9,398 nt of DNA from an uncultured Fidelibacterota bacterium (GTDB lineage Bacteria; Fidelibacterota; Marinisomatia; SCGC-AAA003-L08; D37C17), in the NCBI GenBank assembly GCA_913049525.1, contig CAJWYZ010000044.1:1-9398 (forward strand). The letters are read 5' to 3'. Shown here piece by piece: positions 1-7,421 of the stretch (position 1 is the first letter of the stretch; each line of letters begins with the position of its first letter). The notes under the pieces are model-generated. The model did not search any database and was not told where the DNA came from. It saw only the letters and a list, made by a program, of their open reading frames with translations. The position numbers and the translations under genes were made by a program.

Positions 1-1518
1 ATCAGGAGAAGCCCATCCTCTTAAGGATGTTTGACCTCCAAGTTGGAATCTATATACCTCAGGAAGATCATTATCAGTTTCCAGATTATTTATATATCCT
101 GCAACTACTCGTAAAGCAATGATATTATCGATTCCTATTTTTACATACTTCCTGAATTCACCTTCAAATTTTATTAAATGTCTTTCACCACCTAAAAAAG
201 TACCGTATAAAGTTGAGATAAAAGATAGATATTGACCTCCAGTAGGATTTAAAGGATTCTTTATTTTATTGGATAAATAAATGAAATCCATCCATCTTGC
301 CGGCTCCTTTAAGTCTTCAGTATCAGTATATAAACTATCATTTGATTGTATTATTTCAAATGTAGAATTAAATTCATATCGCGTACCATTCAATTTATCA
401 AACTTCAAAGAGTAGGTTAATCCGTCTATTGTTAAGTCAGATTCTTTACTTTGTTCATTATGAAAATATTTTATTTCGGCTGGTATTCTAAAATGCAATG
501 TCCAAGGCGTACGATATATAGCGGTAAAGTCTTTCTTTATTAAAGGTTTGTCAGTAAACATATTCAAATTAATATCACTGGAAATTCTACCTGTGAATTC
601 GATATTGGACGTTGTATTGAATATATTACCTAAAACCCATCGTGCCTGCGTTTCGACACCAGTAGGTTTTAAATTTTCTTGCCAAGCATCTATTTCTGTA
701 AAACTAAAATTTGCTTCAATTGAAGAAGATTTATATTCTCGCACTTTAATTTCGATATCAATTACCCCATTTTCATTATCAACCGATTTATTTATAATCT
801 CTACTGAACTGAAAAGTCCTGAATCAAAAATTCGCCTTTTGGATTCATCAATATTATCAATATTATATAATTCTTCAGTTTCAAATAATATTTCTCTTAG
901 TACATACTTTTCTTTTACAGAACTTAACCCTGAAACATAAATATTATTTATAAAATAAGATGTTCCTTCAAAAATGTTAATACGGGCTATAGCATTATTA
1001 TTTTCAATATTAATCTCATCCATTATCGATATGTTAATTTTTCCTTTTGTCAAATATTTTCTCTTTAAAGCTCTCAATTGTTTTCTGATCTTAGCTGGAT
1101 TAAAATTTTCATTTGGGGACAAATTCAAAATATCAATTAAATCATCATTAGTAAACAGCTTATTCCCAAAGAAAGAAATTTCTTTCAATTTAAATTGAAT
1201 CCCTTCATTTATATAAAAATGCACATCGATATGATTCTTGGATATTTTTTCATATTTTTCTGTAATTTCAATATTTAAAAATCCATTTGATTTGTAGTAT
1301 GATTCCAAAGATATTTTATCCCTATTAAGTTTTTTTAGGCTAAATTCACTTCTAAAAAATAATTTTGGAGGTTGTAATTTGATAATAGATCGCAATTCGT
1401 AATCTTGAATAAACGAATTGCCGGTAAATTTTATTCCTGAAATATATAATTTTTCAATTGCAAAAATGTTTGTGATTAGCATTAATCCTATCAAACATAA
1501 TGTATGGGGATGCTTCAT
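1..1518 (-). CDS. tamA: TamA-like Omp85 outer-membrane protein, three POTRA domains (3' end outside window)
   Basis: This is an Omp85-family outer-membrane barrel, the likely partner of the TamB encoded just upstream. The frame is open from ATG 1518-1516 to the window edge, 506 codons with no stop. Residues 1-20 form a signal peptide (MKHPH, a hydrophobic core, then NIFA and probable cleavage before IEKLYI). Three POTRA repeats follow at about 22-106, 107-185 and 186-262. Each opens with a strand such as IKFTGNS, KEISFFGNK or NNIYVSG; the first carries YYKSNGFLNIEI and the third RRIFDSGLFSSVEI. The barrel starts near residue 265. The window ends just after FQLGGQTSLRGW, whose Arg500-Gly501 match the conserved L6-loop RG motif of Omp85 barrels, so several strands, perhaps 100 residues, are missing. 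Three POTRAs fit TamA (BamA usually has five), and the TamB neighbour supports this. The ATG lies inside the tamB stop (ATGA overlap) without a Shine-Dalgarno, suggesting translational coupling. Family is certain; the TamA rather than BamA assignment is likely. Confidence 0.88.
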   Translation of the reverse strand, partial: MKHPHTLCLIGLMLITNIFAIEKLYISGIKFTGNSFIQDYELRSIIKLQPPKLFFRSEFSLKKLNRDKISLESYYKSNGFLNIEITEKYEKISKNHIDVHFYINEGIQFKLKEISFFGNKLFTNDDLIDILNLSPNENFNPAKIRKQLRALKRKYLTKGKINISIMDEINIENNNAIARINIFEGTSYFINNIYVSGLSSVKEKYVLREILFETEELYNIDNIDESKRRIFDSGLFSSVEIINKSVDNENGVIDIEIKVREYKSSSIEANFSFTEIDAWQENLKPTGVETQARWVLGNIFNTTSNIEFTGRISSDINLNMFTDKPLIKKDFTAIYRTPWTLHFRIPAEIKYFHNEQSKESDLTIDGLTYSLKFDKLNGTRYEFNSTFEIIQSNDSLYTDTEDLKEPARWMDFIYLSNKIKNPLNPTGGQYLSFISTLYGTFLGGERHLIKFEGEFRKYVKIGIDNIIALRVVAGYINNLETDNDLPEVYRFQLGGQTSLRGWASPD

Positions 1519-4500
1519 TTATAATAAAATTTTATTCTGTAACTCAAATGCCACAAATTGTTTTCATTTAGTCCTCCAACAATAGATGTATTTTGGTTGA
1601 TTCTATAGGTTGCCTCATATTGGCTATTCTCTATATCATTTAGATCAAGTTCGGTATTTAAATAAATTTTATTAGATAATTGCGTTCCTACAATCAGTCT
1701 TAATTCAAGGTCTTCCTTTCCTTCAATATTTTCTAAGAGAGACCCTTGACTTGTAAGCTGAAATTCATCCAGGGTACTATATCTTGTGATAGTTTTCTCT
1801 ATTTCATTTTCTACATAGTTTGATAGCATATTCCCGGTTTGATCAGGATCGCTAATCCCTTCAACGTTCCCAAAAGTTAATATTTGCAGAATTTCCGTTT
1901 GAGTATATTTTATATCATCATTTTCTGGAGTAAAAATTAACGACGGATTGTCTGCAAACCCAACAAAGGACACATCAATTATATTATTTTCAATTGTAGT
2001 TTGAGCATGAAGATCTATGTATGGTGTATTATCTGTAGGAGTTAAAAGTATATTTCCAGAAGTATTTTTAAATATATTCCCTTGATTATCATAAAATTTT
2101 CCATCAATGATATTAGCTTTCCCTGTGAAATTATAATTTTCATCTCCCATTTTAGTGATATTTACATCTCCGTCAAATAATAGATTTACATTATCCGTTT
2201 CAACCTTAATTCCATCTTTAATAGGTAAATGAATATCATAAACAATTGTCCGCCCAGGATGATCTTTAGACTCATCAATACTGTTATCATCACCCAGATT
2301 GGTAATAGTGAAATTATAAGGAGTGGGTATAAATTCTCCAGAGATATAGATTGTATCTCTGCCTGTTACATTTATGTCTGCTGAACCACTTCCATGGAAT
2401 AAATCATAAGATGATGAAATTGAAATATCTTCTCCACTCAGGTTTAAAGCAAATTTAGGGTTAAAAAATTCAGTAAGGTCTATACTGCCCGTAGCCTTCA
2501 GATTATTTTCTACTCTTTTATCAATAAACAAGCCTTCTAATATGTTTGTTATATCTGAAAATATTGGGAGAGACATTAGTTCACTTTCCTCATTATTTTC
2601 AAGCAATCCGGTCATTCTATTAATAATTAGCTGATTATTGATAATAGACAATAATCCTGAAATATTGCTAATAGAACCATCTATAGGATCCAAATAAAGA
2701 CTGCCATTTTGAATGACAACTTTCCCATTCCTAATGGGATTTTCTAATGATCCATTTATTTCTAATTTAATAAAATAACTTGAGCTATCATCATCCGTTT
2801 TAATAGATGTTAATGAGTCTAAAATGTCAAAATAAGGCGGTAAGAATTCAACAGTGTTCGTGGTACTAGTAAAAACAAAATCAATAGGTTCTTTAGAAAT
2901 ATTGACCTGGTTTTCAATTATTAAATTTAGATCTAACGGAATAGATCCAATTCCTGAATATTGACCATATTTAGTTTGTAATGATAAATTTAAACCCAGT
3001 TTATTGTCTTTAAATTCAAAAATTCCAGAGAGGGTATCTTCAACATCAATTTTATCAAACCCAGGTTTTAAAATATCCATATAACTAATGATTTCTGGCT
3101 TGGCAGCAGTCCCTTTTACATCTATGCTTCCTGTCATAAATCCTCTACTTTCATAACTCCATGGAAAGTATCGGTTAAATTGTTCAATATTTACATTTTT
3201 ATAGGTAAAATTCATATTGAATTTATCTTCATTCTGAAATAATCCTATTTTGTCAGATATGCCAATATTTAACCAGCCAAATCCATTAATATTTCCCAAA
3301 TGTGTATCTACTGTTAAAGAATCAATTAGGAGACGTCGATTCTGGTATATTGATCTCATATTTAATTGGTCAAATTGAATGTCATCGATTGCCCCATCCT
3401 TCATATTGATCGTTGCAGAATATATTGGGTTTATTTGATTATTATTATCAATATCTATTGTAGCAAATTTGATTAATCCATTAATTCTGGAAGCTTTGCC
3501 AATAATAGAATATAAATTATTCAATTCTAAATTTTCAATATTTCCAAAAATATCATATTTGTTATTGCTTTGGTAATTTCCCGTCAACTCCATTTCACTT
3601 CCACCAAGATTGATTAATATTTTAGGGAAATGATAATAATCATCTCTTTTATTAGCATAAAATGGTTGAATATTTAATTTATTCTGTTTTAAAGTTCCAG
3701 CACATTCAGTAATAAATAAATCACCTTCGGGCTCTTTTTCAGCAGAAATATAAATGCTATCCCCCATTGCACTAATAGCATTAAATTGATACTTAGATTG
3801 TTTATCCTTTAATATATCAATACTATAATTGATGATATCCCAATTATAGGTGTAAAACTCCCATCCTATTAATTTTCCTGAAGAACTTCCCTTAAAATCA
3901 CCATTTACTATTTTCCCGGCAATATTTCCATTAAAGCCATTAAATTTATTTTCATACAATAGACCATTTCCTAGATTAATATCAAGATCAATAGTATTTA
4001 CATCAAAGTTTTTTATCCATGAAATATTTATATCACCATTCAGAGAATCAAGAGCATATTTACTAATAAATGACTGATCAGAGAAATCCCTTAATTTAAT
4101 GTTACCATAAATATTAAAATTGTCGGTGTCAGCAAAAGAATCAATATTAAAATTACTAATTTGCCCCTCCGATTCGACTGATATATTATCCGAACTTAAA
4201 ATACCATCATTATATGCAAATTGCCCTGAAATTGAGGATATTTCTACGGAATCGATTAAAGAATTTATTAACAGAATATTTCCATTAAAATGGTCCAAAT
4301 TGAAATCACTATTTAAATTAACTTCTCCGGAAATCAGAGTATTCTTTGTTAATTCAAATTCATCAATATTTGCTGTAACTTCCCAACTCTTTTCAAAAAT
4401 ATTAATTAATCCTGTTGATGATATATGTTGCCCATCCACAATTAATGATGCTTTGTCAAATTCAATAATATTTTTGTTAATTATTCCTGAAATAGATATA

Positions 4501-5348
4501 TCAGTGTATTTTCTATTCTGAAAGTCCGCATCACATTTTAGAACCCCCTTTAGAATGCGATTATTGCTGTAAATTTCAATATTTAGCGTATCTATATTAA
4601 TCGGAGCACCATTCATTAATTCCAAAAAGAATTTATCAATTTCAATATTTGCAGATGATTTTTGAAAATCTTCAATATTTACTATAATATCTGCTTTTCC
4701 GGACATCCAATGTGAATTGATAATTATGTTTGAAAGTTCAATTTCTTCATTATTATAGATTAATTTTCCGCTTTGAAAAACCAGCACATCTTGGAATACA
4801 GGTGAATGTATATTTAATGAATTAATATCTAATTCTACTACGTTGCTATAATTGAGTACTAGTTCAGCATTTAATTTATATAATTGGTCCATTATAACAA
4901 ATAATCCATCATCGATTATAAGAGATGCTATTTCAGTATTTAAAAATGAAATAGTTGGTTTTCCATTATACTCTATTCCATCTAATTGGGAACTTTGAAA
5001 ATTAAAATACATTGATGTTATAATAACTTCTGAAAATGCAATTGCACCAAAAGCAATTCGAGATAAATCTGGATCAATATAAATTTCTTTTGCAGAGAAT
5101 ATGATAGTACTGTCTTTAGAATAATCCACTTGGTTCACCCTAAATCCAGTTGCAAAATTGCCATTTATAGATCCAATATTCAATTCTCCATCACTTGAGT
5201 TTGGCAATTTATTTTTAATAATTAATTCAATATCATCAATAAAATATTCTGGTCTAAATAGAAAAATGAATACCATTATTCCTGTAAAGGAGATGAATAG
5301 TAGAAATAACCGCAAAAACCAATTGGCAACTGTCTTGATTTTTCTCAT
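1515..5348 (-). CDS. tamB: TamB family translocation/assembly protein (AsmA-like, DUF490 C-terminus)
   Basis: This is a 1277-residue TamB homologue, close to the roughly 1260 residues of the E. coli protein. TamB is anchored in the inner membrane, spans the periplasm as a long hydrophobic beta-groove and contacts an Omp85 barrel. It has been implicated in outer-membrane protein assembly and in phospholipid transport to the outer membrane. Visible here are a basic N-terminus and one membrane anchor at about residues 10-32, then roughly 900 residues of repetitive, Asn/Ile-rich beta-strand sequence. The TamB_C/DUF490 domain occupies about the last 330-370 residues. Its hallmarks include FTGKANIIDGKFYDNQGNIF, the DNPSLIF region and EILQILTFG near residues 1152-1160, and it ends in an amphipathic strand (LSYRIKFYYK). 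It sits 65 bp after the YqaA-like gene and overlaps tamA by 4 bp. No Shine-Dalgarno precedes the ATG. The high Asn/Ile content follows the low G+C of the genome. Confidence 0.93.
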   Translation of the reverse strand: MRKIKTVANWFLRLFLLFISFTGIMVFIFLFRPEYFIDDIELIIKNKLPNSSDGELNIGSINGNFATGFRVNQVDYSKDSTIIFSAKEIYIDPDLSRIAFGAIAFSEVIITSMYFNFQSSQLDGIEYNGKPTISFLNTEIASLIIDDGLFVIMDQLYKLNAELVLNYSNVVELDINSLNIHSPVFQDVLVFQSGKLIYNNEEIELSNIIINSHWMSGKADIIVNIEDFQKSSANIEIDKFFLELMNGAPINIDTLNIEIYSNNRILKGVLKCDADFQNRKYTDISISGIINKNIIEFDKASLIVDGQHISSTGLINIFEKSWEVTANIDEFELTKNTLISGEVNLNSDFNLDHFNGNILLINSLIDSVEISSISGQFAYNDGILSSDNISVESEGQISNFNIDSFADTDNFNIYGNIKLRDFSDQSFISKYALDSLNGDINISWIKNFDVNTIDLDINLGNGLLYENKFNGFNGNIAGKIVNGDFKGSSSGKLIGWEFYTYNWDIINYSIDILKDKQSKYQFNAISAMGDSIYISAEKEPEGDLFITECAGTLKQNKLNIQPFYANKRDDYYHFPKILINLGGSEMELTGNYQSNNKYDIFGNIENLELNNLYSIIGKASRINGLIKFATIDIDNNNQINPIYSATINMKDGAIDDIQFDQLNMRSIYQNRRLLIDSLTVDTHLGNINGFGWLNIGISDKIGLFQNEDKFNMNFTYKNVNIEQFNRYFPWSYESRGFMTGSIDVKGTAAKPEIISYMDILKPGFDKIDVEDTLSGIFEFKDNKLGLNLSLQTKYGQYSGIGSIPLDLNLIIENQVNISKEPIDFVFTSTTNTVEFLPPYFDILDSLTSIKTDDDSSSYFIKLEINGSLENPIRNGKVVIQNGSLYLDPIDGSISNISGLLSIINNQLIINRMTGLLENNEESELMSLPIFSDITNILEGLFIDKRVENNLKATGSIDLTEFFNPKFALNLSGEDISISSSYDLFHGSGSADINVTGRDTIYISGEFIPTPYNFTITNLGDDNSIDESKDHPGRTIVYDIHLPIKDGIKVETDNVNLLFDGDVNITKMGDENYNFTGKANIIDGKFYDNQGNIFKNTSGNILLTPTDNTPYIDLHAQTTIENNIIDVSFVGFADNPSLIFTPENDDIKYTQTEILQILTFGNVEGISDPDQTGNMLSNYVENEIEKTITRYSTLDEFQLTSQGSLLENIEGKEDLELRLIVGTQLSNKIYLNTELDLNDIENSQYEATYRINQNTSIVGGLNENNLWHLSYRIKFYYK

Positions 5349-5383
5349 GCGTGTTTGACAATTTGCAAGTGATAATGTTTCAT
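5345..5383 (-). other. Possible 12-codon upstream ORF overlapping the tamB start
   Basis: A short reading frame runs from ATG 5383-5381 and encodes MKHYHLQIVKHA. Its TGA stop shares an ATGA overlap with the tamB start codon, the same junction geometry as between tamB and tamA. If translated, it could deliver ribosomes to a tamB start that has no Shine-Dalgarno. Nothing else shows that it is expressed, and short ORFs of this size are common by chance, so it is recorded only as a possibility. Confidence 0.15.
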
Positions 5384-5413
5384 GTTATTAATAAACAATC
5401 GCATGGTATTTCC

Positions 5414-6034
5414 TTATGGAACGATAATAAATTTAATTAACACGTAACTTCCTATAAGTACTACAGTAAATACTATAGTAATTAGGTTGAAATATTTATT
5501 AATGAAATCTTCCATTCTATTTCCATGCTTTTTGATTAAAAATGCTAGAAGAAAAAAACGGGCTGATCTGCTAATTGTTGAAGCTGCCAAAAATAAAGGA
5601 AAGGAAATATTGAAAGCACCGGCACTAATTGTAAAAACTTTGAATGGAATAGGAGTAAACCCTGCTGTAAAAGTAATGATAAGACCATATAGGTCATATT
5701 TAGTTTTTATATTAAGAAATACAGCCTCATTAAACCCCGGTATATGATTAAAGAAAAAATGAGCAATTTCATTATATCCATCACCATTCCACCATAAGTA
5801 ATAACCAATGCCATAACCTCCAACTGCTCCTATAACGCTTGCAATACTGCATATTAATGCAAATTTATAAGATAGCCTTCTATGTCCTAGTGCCAAGGCT
5901 ATTAAAAGTACATCTGGGGGAATAGGAAAAAAAGAAGCTTCCGAAAAAGATAATATAAACAGGGCAATAGGTCCATAGGGGGTCTTCGCCCAATGAAGGA
6001 CCCAATCATATAACTTTCTCAGAAGTTTAAACAT
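5414..6034 (-). CDS. YqaA-like VTT (DedA/SNARE-associated) family membrane protein
   Basis: This 206-residue polytopic inner-membrane protein belongs to the YqaA branch of the VTT/DedA superfamily. Some members of that superfamily recycle undecaprenyl phosphate (DedA proteins), and eukaryotic relatives TMEM41B and VMP1 scramble phospholipids; YqaA proteins themselves are poorly characterised. Hydrophobic segments lie at about residues 20-50, 56-82, 117-139, 143-168 and 182-203. Family signatures are FSEASFFPIPPD (30-41, a re-entrant loop with an acidic residue and prolines), the Gly-rich GAVGGYGIGYYLW (69-81), FTPIPFKVFTISAGAF (126-141) and the basic SRSARFF (155-161). The length is normal for YqaA. 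The start is ATG 6034-6032, preceded by AAATATT as in two other genes here. It lies 56 bp after the glycosyltransferase gene and 65 bp before tamB, so co-transcription is likely. I infer a lipid-handling role in the envelope; the transported lipid cannot be read from the sequence. Confidence 0.88.
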   Translation of the reverse strand: MFKLLRKLYDWVLHWAKTPYGPIALFILSFSEASFFPIPPDVLLIALALGHRRLSYKFALICSIASVIGAVGGYGIGYYLWWNGDGYNEIAHFFFNHIPGFNEAVFLNIKTKYDLYGLIITFTAGFTPIPFKVFTISAGAFNISFPLFLAASTISRSARFFLLAFLIKKHGNRMEDFINKYFNLITIVFTVVLIGSYVLIKFIIVP

Positions 6035-6090
6035 AATATTTCAACATATATTTGACAGATATTAGTGTTCTATTTAGCGCAATATTAAGG

Positions 6091-6744
6091 TTAATATTTT
6101 ATTATACTTCTTAAAATTAAACGAATAAACTTTAAGGTGTCAATGATATTATTAATTGAACTTTTTTCATTTCCGTAAATTGTTGGTATACCTACTTGAT
6201 GATAGGAACATTTTTTTCTCAATAATTTTATTAATATTTCAGACTCAAATTGAAATCCGGTTTCAATAAATATTTCTGAGCAAATCTCATTTAATTTGTA
6301 TCTCCTGTATCCACATTGAGAATCTTGAATCATTTCACCACTTAAAAAAGAAATAATCAAAGAGGTTAACTTATTTGATATTCTCCTATGGCATGGCATA
6401 TCTTTTCCAAACTTTCTAGTTCCTAAAACAAGACTAATATTTTCATTTACTTCTAAAAACATTTCAATTAATTTCGGATCATGTTGTGAATCTGCATCTA
6501 ATGTAACAGCATGAGTAAAACCATTCTCTTGAGCATAGTTAAAAGCCTTAAGGAGAGAAAAACCCTTGCCTTGATTTTGCTTATTGCGCAATATAATAAT
6601 TTCAGGATTTTTAATAATTATTTCGGGAAAAGACCCGTCATCTATAATGATTATAGTCAATTTGGATATTGTAGAAATAGTTTTTAATAGAGCCAAAAAT
6701 GAATCGGGAGGATTAAATGCGGGAATGATGATAGCAATATTCAT
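6091..6744 (-). CDS. Family 2 glycosyltransferase (dolichyl-phosphate-mannose synthase-like)
   Basis: This is a 217-residue GT-A fold glycosyltransferase that would move a sugar from a nucleotide-sugar donor, plausibly to a polyprenyl phosphate or lipid acceptor on the cytoplasmic face. Motifs in order are IIPAFNPP (6-13), the nucleotide-binding DDGS (35-38), NQGKG (57-61), the metal-binding DADSQHDP (83-90) and DSQCGYR (141-147), which resembles the DxxCGFR region of DPM/DPG-synthase-like enzymes. The catalytic domain is complete, but there is no long C-terminal membrane region; only a short amphipathic or basic C-terminus (about 196-217) could touch the membrane. Short GT2 enzymes of this general type are also found in aryl-polyene clusters, but no other aryl-polyene gene is present here. 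It is the first gene after the tRNA-Pro terminator and 56 bp before the YqaA-like gene, so it probably opens the envelope operon. Donor and acceptor are unknown. Confidence 0.87.
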   Translation of the reverse strand: MNIAIIIPAFNPPDSFLALLKTISTISKLTIIIIDDGSFPEIIIKNPEIIILRNKQNQGKGFSLLKAFNYAQENGFTHAVTLDADSQHDPKLIEMFLEVNENISLVLGTRKFGKDMPCHRRISNKLTSLIISFLSGEMIQDSQCGYRRYKLNEICSEIFIETGFQFESEILIKLLRKKCSYHQVGIPTIYGNEKSSINNIIDTLKFIRLILRSIIKY

Positions 6745-6776
6745 TATCTTGTTTATTAATATTCTGGAAGAGTTTT

Positions 6777-6782
6777 ATTATA
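6777..6782 (-). promoter_or_regulatory. Candidate -10 element for the GT2-yqaA-tamB-tamA operon
   Basis: A perfect TATAAT occurs on the minus strand 32 bp upstream of the glycosyltransferase ATG and just downstream of the tRNA terminator T-tract. No convincing -35 hexamer lies 16-18 bp further up, where the terminator T-tract and stem sit. In such AT-rich DNA a chance match is likely. The terminator does imply that the operon needs its own promoter in this interval of about 50 bp. Confidence 0.3.
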
Positions 6783-6795
6783 TCAATATTACTGT

Positions 6796-6831
6796 AAAAA
6801 AAACTCTATTTCATTTAGGAAATAGAGTTTT
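6796..6831 (-). terminator. Intrinsic terminator after tRNA-Pro
   Basis: A perfect 13-bp inverted repeat (arms 6819-6831 and 6800-6812, 6-nt loop) is followed on the minus strand by an unbroken run of eight T (6803-6796, overlapping the A-T base of the stem). It begins 11 bp beyond the tRNA 3' end, so it should end the tRNA transcript and separate it from the downstream envelope operon. The T-run is much longer on the minus strand than on the plus strand, which sets the direction. Confidence 0.88.
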
Positions 6832-6842
6832 AGCATATTATG

Positions 6843-6916
6843 TCGGAACGAGAGGATTTGAACCTCCGGCCCCTTGACCCCCAGTCAAGTGCGCTACCGA
6901 GCTGCGCCACGTCCCG
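6843..6916 (-). tRNA. tRNA-Pro (anticodon GGG)
   Basis: This is a 74-nt cloverleaf on the minus strand. The acceptor stem CGGGACG pairs with CGTTCCG with one G-U pair. The D stem is GCGC/GCGC. The anticodon stem CTTGA/TCAAG encloses loop CTGGGGG, with anticodon GGG at 6882-6880. The T stem GGAGG/CCTCT closes on loop TTCAAAT, with one G-U pair. The C1-G72 pair is typical of bacterial tRNA-Pro. The 3' CCA is not encoded: the discriminator A is followed by CAT, so CCA must be added enzymatically. A GGG anticodon reads CCC and CCU. The gene follows merR by 82 bp and may be read from its own promoter or by readthrough; I saw no convincing promoter in that gap. Confidence 0.96.
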
Positions 6917-6998
6917 ATTTATTAATTATTGAATTATTGGGTAGGTAAAATTAATGTTTTTTAAGAACTCAAAGGGTAGCATTAATTAAGAATTAATA

Positions 6999-7376
6999 TT
7001 AATCCTTAAATTGTTCAACGAGCTTAATTAGATCATCCAAACCGTGTTTTAAATCCTTCAATGTTTGAATATCTATAGAATTACTCAATTTTACAATTTT
7101 CATTTTCTCCACAATCTGGCTTTGTTTTTCAGATGGCTGTTTTAAATGCTGCTGTGCACCTTTTATGGTAAATTTACGATCATATAATAATGACTTAATT
7201 TCCATAATAGTGTCAACGTCATGAGAGCGATAAATTCTGTTTCCAGCTCTATTTTTTCCTGGCTTTAATTGAGAAAATTCTGTTTCCCAATATCTGAGCA
7301 CATATTGTTTTAAGCTGGTAATCTCACTCACTTCACTGATTGAGTAGTATAATTTTTTTATATCTCTTGCTTCCAT
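6999..7376 (-). CDS. MerR-family transcriptional regulator (MlrA-like HTH)
   Basis: This is a 125-residue DNA-binding regulator. The winged helix-turn-helix fills residues 11-78: YSISEVSEITSLKQYVLRYWE (11-31) is the first helix-turn-helix with the LRYWE signature, KNRAGNRIYR (41-50) is the wing, and DVDTIMEIKSLLYDRKFTIKGAQQHL (53-78) is the second helical pair. Residues 85-125 form a charged helix that probably dimerises as an antiparallel coiled coil. There is no further effector domain and no cysteine anywhere, so it is not a metal-thiolate sensor of the classical MerR type. Compact regulators like this occur widely in Bacteroidota, deltaproteobacteria and related groups. The ATG is preceded by AAATATT rather than a Shine-Dalgarno. 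A dyad in a 19-bp-spaced candidate promoter just upstream suggests autoregulation. Its targets are unknown; the neighbouring genes have no obvious regulatory link to it. Confidence 0.87.
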   Translation of the reverse strand: MEARDIKKLYYSISEVSEITSLKQYVLRYWETEFSQLKPGKNRAGNRIYRSHDVDTIMEIKSLLYDRKFTIKGAQQHLKQPSEKQSQIVEKMKIVKLSNSIDIQTLKDLKHGLDDLIKLVEQFKD

Positions 7377-7390
7377 AATATTTGATTTAT

Positions 7391-7421
7391 ATTCTATATT
7401 TAAAGTAGTGCTTTAAGTTAA
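7391..7421 (-). promoter_or_regulatory. Candidate merR promoter with 19-bp spacer and dyad operator
   Basis: On the minus strand, TTAACT (7421-7416, 4 of 6 matches to TTGACA) and TAGAAT (7396-7391, 5 of 6 to TATAAT) are separated by 19 bp. A perfect 6-bp inverted repeat, TTAAAG-N5-CTTTAA (7416-7400), lies almost centred in the spacer. Over-long 19-20 bp spacers holding a dyad are the hallmark of promoters that MerR proteins activate by DNA distortion. Transcription would start roughly 8 nt before the ATG, giving a very short leader. The DNA is AT-rich, so chance is a real alternative. Confidence 0.4.

Noticed and set aside
548..1198. Plus-strand open frames of 130 and 74 codons
   Set aside because: They lie antisense to the TamA-like gene, which has a signal peptide, three POTRA repeats and the RG barrel motif. 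The antisense products show no domain features.
4120..5358. Plus-strand open frames within and at the start of tamB
   Set aside because: These are shadows of tamB, a continuous 1277-codon gene with family signatures at both ends.
5487..6877. Plus-strand frames opposite the YqaA-like and GT2 genes, one of which runs through the tRNA
   Set aside because: The minus-strand genes carry clear family motifs, and the second frame would also cross a terminator and a tRNA gene.
6843..6916. tRNA-Pro as a possible integration site for a mobile element
   Set aside because: No integrase, direct repeat of the tRNA 3' end, or foreign-looking genes flank it.
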